From: Opitutaceae bacterium
GTDB lineage: Bacteria > Verrucomicrobiota > Verrucomicrobiia > Opitutales > Opitutaceae
DNA length: 64,000 nt
Assembly: GCA_028284385.1 (NCBI GenBank)
Contig: JANQRT010000024.1
Span: 186,001 to 250,000 of the forward strand
Direction: 5' to 3'
This document shows positions 35,600-43,871 of the stretch, piece after piece. The notes below the pieces were generated by a model. That model saw only the letters and a list, made by a program, of their open reading frames with translations. It made no database searches and was not told the origin of the DNA. The first letter of the stretch is position 1. The number at the start of each line of letters is the position of its first letter. The position numbers and the translations under genes were made by a program.

Positions 35600-37027
35600 A
35601 TGCCTTTCCCGGAGAATTTCATATGGGGCGCCGCGACCGCAAGCTACCAAATCGAAGGCGCCCACGACCAAGACGGGAAGGGGCCCTCCATTTGGGACAG
35701 TTTTTGCCGCATCCCTGGCAAAACATACCAAGGCCACACGGGAGATGTGGCTTGCGATCACTACCATCGTTACAAGGAGGACGTCGCTCTCATGAAATCG
35801 ATAGGCCTAAGAGCCTATCGACTCTCGATTAGCTGGTCGCGGATCCTGCCTGAGGGGAATGGATCCATCAACGAAAAGGGGATTTCCTTCTACGATCGGC
35901 TTATCGATGAATTGCTCGAGGCGAATATCGAGCCTTGGATCACTCTCTATCATTGGGATTTGCCTCTCGCCTTGCACTATCAGGGAGGCTGGCTCTCTCC
36001 AAACTCGCCTGTATGGTTTGAAAAATACACCCGAGTCGTGGTGAAACGTCTTTCGGATCGCGTCCGTCATTGGTTTACCATAAACGAGCCTCAGGTCTTT
36101 ATCGGCCTTGGATACGCGAAAGGCGAACACGCTCCCGGATGGAAGCTATCGTTTGCGGAATGCCTGCAGGCCGGGCACAACGCCTTGCTAGCTCATGGTC
36201 GGTCTGTTTTGGCCATTAGAGAAGAAGCCGCTTCGGACCCGCTCATCGGAGCTTCACCGGTAGGCATCTGCGCGAGACCGAAGACGGAAAAGCTCATCGA
36301 CATCGACGCGGCCAAGACGGCGACTTTCGCGGTCTCGCAACCGAAAGACCATTCCCCCAGGGAATTGCAGGGCGCTCTCTGGAATAGCGCCTGGTGGATG
36401 GATCCCCTCTTTCTAGGCAAGTATCCAGAATCTGGATTAAAGGCGTTTCATGGATTCGTTCCCGCCTTTCCCGAAAGCGACATGGAGGTCGTAAACCAGC
36501 CTCTCGATTTCTTTGGAGCGAATATCTACCATGGCTTAACAGTTGAATCGAATCCACATAATGGGTACACAATACTCAATCCTCCGGAAGGCAGTCCGGT
36601 AAATTCCATGGGATGGGACATTACTCCAGACATTCTCTACTGGGGTGGCAAGTTCTTCCACGAACGCTACAAACTGCCCATCGTTATCACTGAAAACGGG
36701 ATGCCGGCAGTGGAAATTCCAGACGAGAACGGCCAGATCGACGACACGCCTAGAGCTGAATTCATAAAGTCGTATCTCCGGGGAGTCGAACGCGGACTGA
36801 AGGAAGGCCTGCCGTTCATGGGATATTTCTATTGGTCATTTTTGGACAACTTTGAATGGGCCTATGGCTATTCACAGCGTTTCGGCCTCACTCATATCGA
36901 CTACAAGACGCTTTCCCGAATGCCGAAAAAATCATCCTCGGAATACGCTAGGATTATAAGAATGAATAGCTTGGAAAGCCCGAGTCCAACCGAGGAAACC
37001 TCGGAAATGCCTTCATTGCTGGACTGA
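35600..37027 (+). CDS. beta-glucosidase, GH1
   Basis: A 475-residue GH1 enzyme, the usual length for the family. The N-terminus FPENFIWGAATASYQIEGA is the GH1 signature. The acid/base Glu163 is in TINEPQ and the nucleophile Glu364 in VITENGMP. Sugar-binding DHYHRYKEDV, LYHWDLP and SFLDNFEWAYGYSQRFGL are all present. There is no signal peptide, so it hydrolyses imported beta-linked disaccharides in the cytoplasm. The extra C-terminal tail (SPSPTEETSEMPSLLD) is low-complexity and probably dispensable. Confidence 0.95.
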   Translation: MPFPENFIWGAATASYQIEGAHDQDGKGPSIWDSFCRIPGKTYQGHTGDVACDHYHRYKEDVALMKSIGLRAYRLSISWSRILPEGNGSINEKGISFYDRLIDELLEANIEPWITLYHWDLPLALHYQGGWLSPNSPVWFEKYTRVVVKRLSDRVRHWFTINEPQVFIGLGYAKGEHAPGWKLSFAECLQAGHNALLAHGRSVLAIREEAASDPLIGASPVGICARPKTEKLIDIDAAKTATFAVSQPKDHSPRELQGALWNSAWWMDPLFLGKYPESGLKAFHGFVPAFPESDMEVVNQPLDFFGANIYHGLTVESNPHNGYTILNPPEGSPVNSMGWDITPDILYWGGKFFHERYKLPIVITENGMPAVEIPDENGQIDDTPRAEFIKSYLRGVERGLKEGLPFMGYFYWSFLDNFEWAYGYSQRFGLTHIDYKTLSRMPKKSSSEYARIIRMNSLESPSPTEETSEMPSLLD

Positions 37028-37195
37028 TGATTCCGTTTCGCTGAAAAGTCGAAGATTCTCAAAGGATCCTTGCAGCTCAGCCTGGCCACCTGCCATCCGG
37101 ATTTTGCCTTGCCAGATTATAGTGGCAATCGTATCAATTTAGATCTCTCTACAGCCGAGGCTGTTTCCTACATTTCTGACTACAATCCTTCCTGA

Positions 37196-37211
37196 CTTTG
37201 TATATACAAAG
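37196..37211. promoter_or_regulatory. perfect 16-bp palindrome over the start codon
   Basis: CTTTGTATATACAAAG spans 37196-37211 and contains the TTG start (37198) of the TonB-like gene. A repressor bound here, or the RNA hairpin itself, would block initiation. The site is seen directly; its function is inferred. Confidence 0.35.
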
Positions 37212-37893
37212 CGAATACGAAAAGCGTCGTGGTTCAGGCAGTAGCTTCCTCATAGCCATTGCTATAACGCTTCTATTGTTTCTCCCTCTCGCCACCTCTC
37301 AATTAGGTCTAAAACTTCCGGAACCTTCGGATAGCGACACTAAGACCGTTTTCCACATTCCCCCTCCAGCTCAATCCGCCCCCGAACCGAAACCACTCCC
37401 CAGGTCCGACTCGGATGTCTCTTCAATCGACATGGATTTCGAAGATCCGCAGGAGAGCATCGAACTCCTAATCAGCGACCTCCAACTAGACTGGCAGCCC
37501 AATATCGAATCGGCGTTCGACTTCGATATATCGAATGAGAGCAACTTCCAGGCTATCAAGCCCGACATAGCTCAAACCAGCGAATTCGTCATCTACGAAA
37601 GCCATCAGCTGGACGTCGCCCCTCGCCCTCTACTGACGCCCTTTCCCGATCTGCCCTTTGAGCTAAGAAAGGAGAAGGCCCAAGTCATGGTGCTTTATGT
37701 TATTAAGAGCAACGGCAAGGCGGACAATATTTTCATTCTCGATTCTTCGAATCCAGAACTTAACGACATCACGCGTCGAGCGCTTAAAAGATGGCATTTC
37801 CGAGCGGCTCGCAAAGGGGGTCGAGCGGTTGACGCCTGGGTCCAGCAGGAATTCAATTTCAGTCGAGGGGCCTCGCCTTTATCGATTTTCTAG
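37198..37893 (+). CDS. TonB-family energy transducer
   Basis: A 231-residue protein with a short cytoplasmic N-terminus and one transmembrane helix (about 16-36). A periplasmic linker rich in Pro, Asp and Ser follows. The C-terminal TonB domain (about 150-228) contains VMVLYVIKSNGKADNIFIL and ALKRWHFRAARKGGRAVDAW. It should couple inner-membrane proton-motive force to outer-membrane receptors such as the one at 30768. ExbB and ExbD are not in the window. The only start available is TTG at 37198, which is inside a palindrome. The linker is more acidic than the Lys/Pro-rich E. coli form. Confidence 0.8.
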   Translation: MYIQSEYEKRRGSGSSFLIAIAITLLLFLPLATSQLGLKLPEPSDSDTKTVFHIPPPAQSAPEPKPLPRSDSDVSSIDMDFEDPQESIELLISDLQLDWQPNIESAFDFDISNESNFQAIKPDIAQTSEFVIYESHQLDVAPRPLLTPFPDLPFELRKEKAQVMVLYVIKSNGKADNIFILDSSNPELNDITRRALKRWHFRAARKGGRAVDAWVQQEFNFSRGASPLSIF

Positions 37894-37957
37894 ATTGTCG
37901 ACCGAGGCCAAGAGTGCCCCCTAAATAATTAGGCACCTAGTTCCATCTTAAACGAAT

Positions 37958-38029
37958 GGTAGAGAGGCTTGTCCACAAGCCTCCGCTAAGGATAAATATT
38001 TCGGAGGCTTGAGGACAAGCCTCCCTACC
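37958..38029. repeat. composite palindromic intergenic element, copy 3
   Basis: GGTAGAGA, a hairpin AGGCTTGTCC/ACAAGCCT and TCCG are followed by a 16-nt AT-rich spacer. The mirror image then follows: CGGA, a hairpin AGGCTTGAGG/ACAAGCCT and TCCCTACC. It is the clearest copy of the element and lies between convergent genes, where it could act as a two-way terminator. Confidence 0.75.
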
Positions 38030-38075
38030 CGACCGACCTACTCTTTATCGAACCGCCTGAAAAACTCACAAAAGC

Positions 38076-39116
38076 CTAGCACTGCCCTGTCACAAAGGGT
38101 TCGGCTTGCTCGATGAAACCTTTCTTCTGCCCTGCTCCAAAGCCGTGCAGCCAACCGAGATAGCGATCCGAAGCCTCAGTCAACTTGCCCACCACATCGG
38201 TTGGAAGCGGCTTCTCGAATGCCTTTAGGCTCTCTAGAATTTGACCTTCGCTACGCGCTCCGATGATGGAGGAAACCACATGGTCCTGCGCCGCGAGCCA
38301 TCCCAATGCCAATTGAGGCATGGTGTATCCAGATTCTTGGGCAATCCGTGAAACGCCCTCCACAACGTTTCGACCATGATCATGCCAGAAGCGTGGTCCA
38401 TCAGCTCCCGAACGGAAATGCAACCGACTCCCTTCGGGAATGGCTTCGGTGCTCGTATCGTATTTCCCAGTAAGAATTCCGCCAGCCAGAGCGCTAAAGG
38501 CAGTGATGCCGACCCCTTGATCGATACTAGCCGGAACCACTTCACGCTCCGCTTCGCGATCAATGAGATTGTAGAGGTACTGTCCCACCACGAATTTATC
38601 CCAGCCCATGGCCTCGGCAATTCCGTTTGCCTTGACGAACTTCCAAGCGGGATAGTTGCTGATGCCAATGTAGCGGACTTTCCCTTGGCCAATCAGTGTA
38701 TCCAAAGTCTTCATCGTTTCCTCCACCGGAGTAATGGGGTCAGGTCCGTGCAGGTAGAGAATATCAACGAAATCCATCTGCAGACGGCGTAGGCTCACCT
38801 CCAGCTCATTGATGATGTATTTGCGACTGCTGCCCCGACCCAATACGCTTGGGCGGATTTTGAGAAATCCTTTGGTGGCTACCACCATATCCTCTCGTGG
38901 ATAGTCTTTCAGTAAACGACCCAGAATCTCTTCCGTCGCTCCGCTACCGTAATTATTAGCCGTATCGACGAAATTTCCACCAGCATCGAAATAGGCCGCC
39001 ACAATCTTTTTCGAAGCGTCCTCGTCGCAACCCCAGTCAGGCGTTCCGAAAGTCATCGTTCCCAAGCAGACATTCGATACGGCCAAGCCCGATTTTCCTA
39101 AATACTTGTACTTCAT
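38076..39116 (-). CDS. aldo/keto reductase
   Basis: A 346-residue NADPH-type aldo/keto reductase of the Tas/YajO group. It begins MKYKYLGKSGLAVSNVCLGTM. The catalytic tetrad is Asp51 and Tyr56 (FVDTANNYG), Lys82 (ATKG) and His123 (YLHGPD). GISNYPAW and IIGARSEGQI match the family's substrate and cofactor loops. Substrates of this group are various aldehydes and ketones; none can be named here. It is divergent from the PadR gene at 39280. Confidence 0.92.
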   Translation of the reverse strand: MKYKYLGKSGLAVSNVCLGTMTFGTPDWGCDEDASKKIVAAYFDAGGNFVDTANNYGSGATEEILGRLLKDYPREDMVVATKGFLKIRPSVLGRGSSRKYIINELEVSLRRLQMDFVDILYLHGPDPITPVEETMKTLDTLIGQGKVRYIGISNYPAWKFVKANGIAEAMGWDKFVVGQYLYNLIDREAEREVVPASIDQGVGITAFSALAGGILTGKYDTSTEAIPEGSRLHFRSGADGPRFWHDHGRNVVEGVSRIAQESGYTMPQLALGWLAAQDHVVSSIIGARSEGQILESLKAFEKPLPTDVVGKLTEASDRYLGWLHGFGAGQKKGFIEQAEPFVTGQC

Positions 39117-39229
39117 GGTATGGGAAAAATAAGGAGGCCAACCAAGGCGCAGGCAAAGGAATATTCCGTAAACCAGGCAGCCAATCCAGGAGCCGGAAAG
39201 CGATTTTCTACCTACACTCTCCTTGACAA

Positions 39230-39260
39230 TCTACATAAAGGTCAGATTGACTCATGTAGA
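39230..39260. promoter_or_regulatory. candidate PadR operator
   Basis: TCTACAT (39230-39236) and its reverse complement ATGTAGA (39254-39260) lie 20-50 bp before the PadR start. PadR sites typically contain ATGT/ACAT arms. The word TCTACATAA followed by GTC also occurs, in gene orientation, in the operator of the second PadR gene at 60317-60354. Confidence 0.45.
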
Positions 39261-39279
39261 ATATCTAGGAAATCGAAAA

Positions 39280-39615
39280 ATGGCGAAAAACAAGGTGGAT
39301 TTACTGCAAGGGACATTGGACATGCTCATCCTCAAAACCATTAGCCGGAACAGCCCGATCCATGGATATGGGATCTCGATTCAGATCCAGAGCTGGTCGA
39401 ATCAGGTTCTTAAGGTCGAACAAGGATCCCTCTACCCTGCTCTTCAGAGACTCGAAAAACGGAACTGGATCGATTCCGAATGGGGCATTTCCGAAAACAA
39501 ACGCAAAGCGAAATACTACCGCCTCACCCTTTCCGGCAAAAAGCAACTAGAAGAAGAATCAGCTAATTGGGAACGCCTCTCAGTTGCCGTAAATCTGATC
39601 ATGCAAGCTGGTTAG
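39280..39615 (+). CDS. PadR-family transcriptional regulator
   Basis: A 111-residue PadR regulator; the ATG at 39280 has AGGA upstream and gives the standard start KVDLLQGTLDMLILK. It includes GYGISIQI, VEQGSLYPALQRLEK and KYYRLTLSGKKQL. It has the same length and layout as the PadR at 59980, which controls an ADOP permease. Here no permease follows; instead there is a gene-poor 281-bp stretch and then a serine hydrolase. It may be an orphan left after loss of its permease, or a regulator of the hydrolase. Confidence 0.9.
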   Translation: MAKNKVDLLQGTLDMLILKTISRNSPIHGYGISIQIQSWSNQVLKVEQGSLYPALQRLEKRNWIDSEWGISENKRKAKYYRLTLSGKKQLEEESANWERLSVAVNLIMQAG

Positions 39616-39763
39616 GATAAAGAGGAACGAGAGGTGGAATTTCGCCCTCACTGCTGCTCTCGTAGTGGCATATCTAGGACTAGCGCTAAGGCCGGCCGCT
39701 GATAGCAATGTTGAAACGTTTCTATCAGAAAAGATGAAACCAATCTCTCTTTTCATGATATGA
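39599..39763 (+). other. open frame without start codon, possible gene remnant
   Basis: In the frame +1 to the PadR gene an open stretch runs to a TGA at 39763. It encodes a hydrophobic segment (FALTAALVVAYLGLALR) followed by a short polar tail. No ATG, GTG or TTG precedes the hydrophobic part. It could be the debris of a membrane-protein gene that once followed PadR. A further short frame starting MRKKIEASILNVATAF near 39768 is also unsupported. Confidence 0.2.
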
Positions 39764-39896
39764 GTTGTATGAGAAAAAAGATTGAGGCTTCCATTCTTAA
39801 TGTCGCTACCGCTTTCACCGAGAAATCGTTCGCTGGTCCTCTTGGGAGTAAGTTTTCCCATTAGCCGAGTTTTAGGAAACAACCGAAACACACCCT

Positions 39897-41369
39897 ATGA
39901 AAAGTGATTCTTGCTCAGTCGCCCGAATTTTCAATTTTGCTCTGCTTTCGCTCTTAATCCTGAATTGCAATATCTCCAGCGGTCAAGAAGGCGATGGAAA
40001 GTATGAGGACATGTCCAAACTGATTAATGTCTGGTTGGAGGCTCAAAAGGACTATGAAAATATGCCGGCGATTATGGGATTAGTCGTGGAGGATCAGACG
40101 ATCTTGTGGAGCGGTTCATTCGGAATGGCCAACGTGGAAGAATCGACGCAAAGCGACGAGAATTCCATCACCAGTATAGGTTCGATTTCGAAAGTGTTTA
40201 CTGCGACGGCTATCATGAAATTGGTAGACGAAGGAAAGATCAGCCTGGATGATAAGGTGAAGGACGTTTTGACGAGTTTTAGCGTTCATCAGAAATTCCC
40301 AGAAGGCGGCGATATAACGATTGAATCTCTGCTGACCCATTCTTCGGGATTGCCAAGGGATACGCATCATGGGTACTGGAGTGGACCCGACTTCCCGTTC
40401 CCTGCGAAAGAGGAAATGCTCGAAAGTCTAGCAACGCTGGAAACGACGCATCCCGTTGGCGAAGACGTTCTTTACAGCAACATTGGCTACTCGCTGCTGG
40501 GCTTGGTGATCGAGGAAGCTTCAGGGGTCGCCTATAAAAAGTATATTGAATCCAATATCTTCAAACCTCTTGGCATGTCTCACTCGTTTGTTGAGATGCA
40601 GTCATCCACCTACGGAAAATCGCATGCGATAGGCTATTCCGCCAGCCACAGAAATGGAAGACGAGAGGCGGCTGGTTTCTATCAAACCAAAGCGATGCAG
40701 CCAGCGTTCGGCATATCAACGACGATTCTTGATTTGGCCAAGTTTGCGATGTGGCAGTTTAGATTGGCTGAAGGAGCAGAGTCTGAAGTACTAGAGCCCT
40801 CAACCCTTGGGAGCATGTATGGCGTTCACGCTACGAGCGCCGACAATAAGGTCAAACGAGGCTATGGCTACGAAGTGTATACGGATAAGGAAGGCGCTGA
40901 TTGGGCTATGCATGGCGGAACTTGTCCTGGCTATGTCGCTTTCCTTAAAATGGATGTGACGAACAAGAAAGCCTACGCCATTCTCATCAACGCGAACCGA
41001 GTAAGAGCAGCAGCATACGTCAATGGTTTGATTAGGATTCTGAAGAATTTTGAATCGATAGAGAAGGAAGGGCAGCCTGAACTCGATTTGTCTCAATACC
41101 TGGGCTTTTACGACCCGTCGCCTTGGAATAGCGAATATTATGTCGGCAAATGGGGAGGCGGTTTGGTATTACTGTACTTGCCGGCGGGATCGCTGAAACA
41201 TTCGATGTACTTTTACCAGCACGTCGAGGGTGACGTTTTTCAATTAATTGAAAATGGAAAGCCAAGCGATCAACAGATCGTTTTTCTACGCGATGAAAAG
41301 GGCAATGTCACAAAGATTAAGAACGAGGGAAATTTTCATTATCGAGTGATTTCTTCCGAAAAGAACTAG
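39897..41369 (+). CDS. secreted serine hydrolase, class C beta-lactamase family
   Basis: A 490-residue protein with a signal peptide (about 1-29). The SxxK motif is Ser96-Ile-Ser-Lys99, the second motif is YSN at 193-195 (DVLYSNIGYSLLG), and HGGT replaces the KTG motif. SSGLPRDT follows the family pattern. These proteins include D-aminopeptidases, esterases and LACTB-like enzymes; true beta-lactamase activity is not implied. The C-terminal 110 residues form an extra beta-rich domain. It is probably exported to the periplasm or surface. The start at 39897 follows a gene-poor region. Confidence 0.88.
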   Translation: MKSDSCSVARIFNFALLSLLILNCNISSGQEGDGKYEDMSKLINVWLEAQKDYENMPAIMGLVVEDQTILWSGSFGMANVEESTQSDENSITSIGSISKVFTATAIMKLVDEGKISLDDKVKDVLTSFSVHQKFPEGGDITIESLLTHSSGLPRDTHHGYWSGPDFPFPAKEEMLESLATLETTHPVGEDVLYSNIGYSLLGLVIEEASGVAYKKYIESNIFKPLGMSHSFVEMQSSTYGKSHAIGYSASHRNGRREAAGFYQTKAMQPAFGISTTILDLAKFAMWQFRLAEGAESEVLEPSTLGSMYGVHATSADNKVKRGYGYEVYTDKEGADWAMHGGTCPGYVAFLKMDVTNKKAYAILINANRVRAAAYVNGLIRILKNFESIEKEGQPELDLSQYLGFYDPSPWNSEYYVGKWGGGLVLLYLPAGSLKHSMYFYQHVEGDVFQLIENGKPSDQQIVFLRDEKGNVTKIKNEGNFHYRVISSEKN

Positions 41370-41469
41370 AGCTCTTGAGATGGATGAAAATAGTTGACGA
41401 AGGCAGTCCAGAATATCGATACGCAAAGTAGAACCAATCAGACGACTCAACGAGCGCTAACGCGACACG

Positions 41470-41545
41470 AAGATTTGAATACAAAAAATGAATGCCTTGT
41501 CCGGCAGTCGCCGGAGGCGATCTAGCGACGAAGGAGCGATGTTAT
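41470..41545 (+). repeat. dispersed mosaic repeat, copy B
   Basis: It contains GATTTGAATACAAAA, GAATGCCTTGTCC, the hairpin TCCGGC/GCCGGA, GGCGATCTAGCGA and GAGCGATGTTA. These are the words of copy A (1861-1989) with the hairpin in a different place. It lies in the gap between the convergent hydrolase and TetR genes. Confidence 0.65.
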
Positions 41546-41613
41546 ACGAAAAGATTTTGAGCGCAGAATGGATCGTAGTGACGTAAAGACGTTGTCTCGT
41601 TATTTTACCGCTT

Positions 41614-42228
41614 TTAGGTCCTGTACCGCGTCATGAAGAGCGTTACTAGTTCATCGCGGATCGGTTTCAGCGCTTCGGCAGTTTGCTGCGGTCCGTAGAG
41701 GGCCGGCAAATTAATCGTGCCTTCAATCATACCGCGGAAAACCTTTGCGGCTAGCTCGGGATCTCGCATCTCTAGCCGTTTGTCCTTCTTGGCCGCCTTC
41801 AGCCAGTCAATCAGCGGATCGGGTGGGCAGTTGTCGCTTTGGCTGGCGTCTTCGCGCAGTTCCTGGTTCTGAAGAAAAATCGAGGTCAACAGGCGGATGA
41901 TCGAGAGACGCTTTGGATCGGTCACGAAATGGATTTGGGCATCCACAAAGCGACGGAGTTGTGACTCCAACGATTCCTGCTTGGAATATGGGATCTGCCC
42001 CATTTCCTGCTGTCCCGCCACCAGCTCGGCGACCACCGCCCAGAGAAGATCCTTTTTGCTGTAAAAGTAGTTGTAAACGGTTCGCTTCGAGGCCCCGGCG
42101 AGTTCAGCTACCAAATCCATAGAGGCCCGCTCATAGCCTTCTTGTTCAAAGGCCTTGATCGCCCCCGAGATGATCGTCTCCCGCTTCTCCGCTTTTCTCA
42201 AATCATTGCCGGAAAGAGATGCTGTCAT
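41614..42228 (-). CDS. TetR-family transcriptional regulator
   Basis: A 204-residue TetR/AcrR regulator. The N-terminal HTH reads ASMDLVAELAGASKRTVYNYF (about 36-56) and is followed by YSKKDLLWAV. The C-terminal ligand-binding half is helical, with RDPELAAKVFRGMIEG resembling AcrR C-terminal domains. It is divergent from the quinone-oxidoreductase gene; two matching operator-like words lie between them, so it probably represses both itself and its neighbour. Confidence 0.92.
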   Translation of the reverse strand: MTASLSGNDLRKAEKRETIISGAIKAFEQEGYERASMDLVAELAGASKRTVYNYFYSKKDLLWAVVAELVAGQQEMGQIPYSKQESLESQLRRFVDAQIHFVTDPKRLSIIRLLTSIFLQNQELREDASQSDNCPPDPLIDWLKAAKKDKRLEMRDPELAAKVFRGMIEGTINLPALYGPQQTAEALKPIRDELVTLFMTRYRT

Positions 42229-42243
42229 GCCCTACTAAAAGAA

Positions 42244-42295
42244 ACTGCACCGTATAGTGCAATTTTTATTTGACCAATATACTACACGGTATAGT
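42244..42295. promoter_or_regulatory. duplicated operator in TetR/oxidoreductase divergent region
   Basis: ACTGCACCGTATAGT (42244-42258) and ACTACACGGTATAGT (42281-42295) are near-identical direct copies, 37 bp apart. Each is itself roughly palindromic. They lie between the TetR gene and its divergent neighbour. Confidence 0.55.
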
Positions 42296-42306
42296 TTACA
42301 TCGCCA

Positions 42307-43278
42307 ATGAAATCACTTTACTTCGAAAAATACGGCAGATCGGACGTACTGTCTTTTCGCAAACTGCCTAAACCGACGCTCGAGGCCGGCCGTGTGCTGG
42401 TCAAAGTACATGCGGCTTCGGTTAATCCCCTTGATTGGCGGCTGATGCGTGCAGATCCCTTCCTGATCCGGATGGGAAGAGGCCTTTTCAAACCTACCGC
42501 GAACGGCCTGGGGGCGGACTTTTCCGGAGTTGTTGAATCAAAGGCAGCGGACGTTGCGAAATGGGAACCGGGAGATGCGGTCTTCGGAATAATGACTCCT
42601 GAAATTGTGGGTTCCTTTGCGGAGTTCGTGTCGATTCCCGAGGACGCGCTAGTAAATAAACCGGCCGCTCTCTCGCACCAGCAAGCCACCACCCTCGGAG
42701 TAGCGGCGCTGACGGCCTACGAAGGCATTCATGACTACTATCAACTCAAACCCGGTAGTCGCGTAATGATCAATGGGGCTTCAGGGGGAATAGGCACCTT
42801 TGCCGTCCAAATGGCGAAAGCGTTTGGCGCGCATGTTACGGCGGTTTGTAGCGGAGGAAATCATGAGCTGGTCCGCGGGCTGGGGGCCGATGCCATGATC
42901 GATTACAAGGCGGTCGACCTGCTTCAAATCGGTGAACGATTCGATCTCATTTTTGACGTGGTCGGCAATCACTCGCCGAAAAAGATGAAACGCCTTCTGC
43001 ACAATAATGGCAGACTGGTCCTGGCCAGCGCAGCCAGCGGCTTGGGCTTTCTCAGGGCCATCGCGATTTCACGCAAAAAGCAAGAGCCCATCGATTTGAT
43101 TCTAGATCTGAAGAAAGACAGGCGACGGCTTGAAGCGGTTTTGGCCCTCTTCGAAGAAGGGAAGATAAAGCCTGTTATCGATCGGGAGTATCCCTTCGAT
43201 GACATTGTCAGCGCCATCGACTACGTCGCCACCAAGCGGGCGCGAGGCAAAGTAGTCGTCTACATCACCCAAGGATGA
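42307..43278 (+). CDS. NAD(P)H:quinone oxidoreductase-like MDR protein
   Basis: A 323-residue zinc-free medium-chain dehydrogenase. The N-terminal GroES-like part contains HAASVNPLDWRLMR and GADFSGVVE. The Rossmann motif NGASGGIGTFAVQMAKAFG lies at 156-174. It lacks the catalytic-zinc Cys/His set. Members reduce quinones, enones or related electrophiles in the cytoplasm. Its divergent TetR regulator suggests induction by such a compound. It overlaps the next gene by four bases (ATGA). Confidence 0.9.
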   Translation: MKSLYFEKYGRSDVLSFRKLPKPTLEAGRVLVKVHAASVNPLDWRLMRADPFLIRMGRGLFKPTANGLGADFSGVVESKAADVAKWEPGDAVFGIMTPEIVGSFAEFVSIPEDALVNKPAALSHQQATTLGVAALTAYEGIHDYYQLKPGSRVMINGASGGIGTFAVQMAKAFGAHVTAVCSGGNHELVRGLGADAMIDYKAVDLLQIGERFDLIFDVVGNHSPKKMKRLLHNNGRLVLASAASGLGFLRAIAISRKKQEPIDLILDLKKDRRRLEAVLALFEEGKIKPVIDREYPFDDIVSAIDYVATKRARGKVVVYITQG

Positions 43279-43730
43279 AAAAGACGCCGATTTTCGCCAT
43301 GGAAAACAGTAACAGAAGAACTGATACCAATACCGGATTAACTATAAATGATCTAGACAAGCGAGCAAAGCTGACCTCGCTCTGGGCGTTCGTTTTCTTC
43401 AATATGATATTTCGGGACCTGCACGAATTCGGGCGGTCCGGATTCCTTGAGGAAATGATGTCTGGTGTCGTCAACGGGGTGCAGATCACAGAAGGACTAA
43501 TGCTGATAGGCGGCATCATGATTGCAATTCCCCTCCTCATGCTCCCTCTGGTTCAATTTCTGAAAATCAAGACGAACCGTCGAGTCAACCTTGTCATCGG
43601 TTCACTGCAGATGGTGAGTGTTTTGGGAGTCAATCGCGCGCCTGATCTTGATGATATCTTCTTCGCTGTCATTGAACTGGTCGCGCTGGCGCTGATCCTT
43701 CGACTGGCATGGACGTGGAAGAATATATAG
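43275..43730 (+). CDS. DUF6326-like membrane protein
   Basis: A 151-residue protein with four predicted transmembrane helices: about 35-50 (weak), 74-97, 103-120 and 126-146. The order resembles the DUF6326 family from memory (SLWAFVFFNMIFRDL, GVQITEGLMLIGG, FFAVIELVALALI). Function is unknown. Its ATG overlaps the oxidoreductase stop codon, so it belongs to the TetR-controlled operon. A shorter start at Met9 is possible. Confidence 0.75.
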   Translation: MKKTPIFAMENSNRRTDTNTGLTINDLDKRAKLTSLWAFVFFNMIFRDLHEFGRSGFLEEMMSGVVNGVQITEGLMLIGGIMIAIPLLMLPLVQFLKIKTNRRVNLVIGSLQMVSVLGVNRAPDLDDIFFAVIELVALALILRLAWTWKNI

Positions 43731-43871
43731 TTTGAAGCGTCGCAGAGAAAACAAATTGCCAGAACAAAGCAGCGAATACAATTCGCGAAACTACTCCTCT
43801 TCAATAACGAAGAGCCTTGCTCCCAATGCCGGAATCCAAGAAATTCGCGCATCAACTTAGCTCGTTCACAG

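Noticed and set aside
39768..39863. A short frame resembling the N-terminus of a TetR regulator.
   Set aside because: It stops after about 30 codons, before any helix-turn-helix could be completed, and resemblance is slight.
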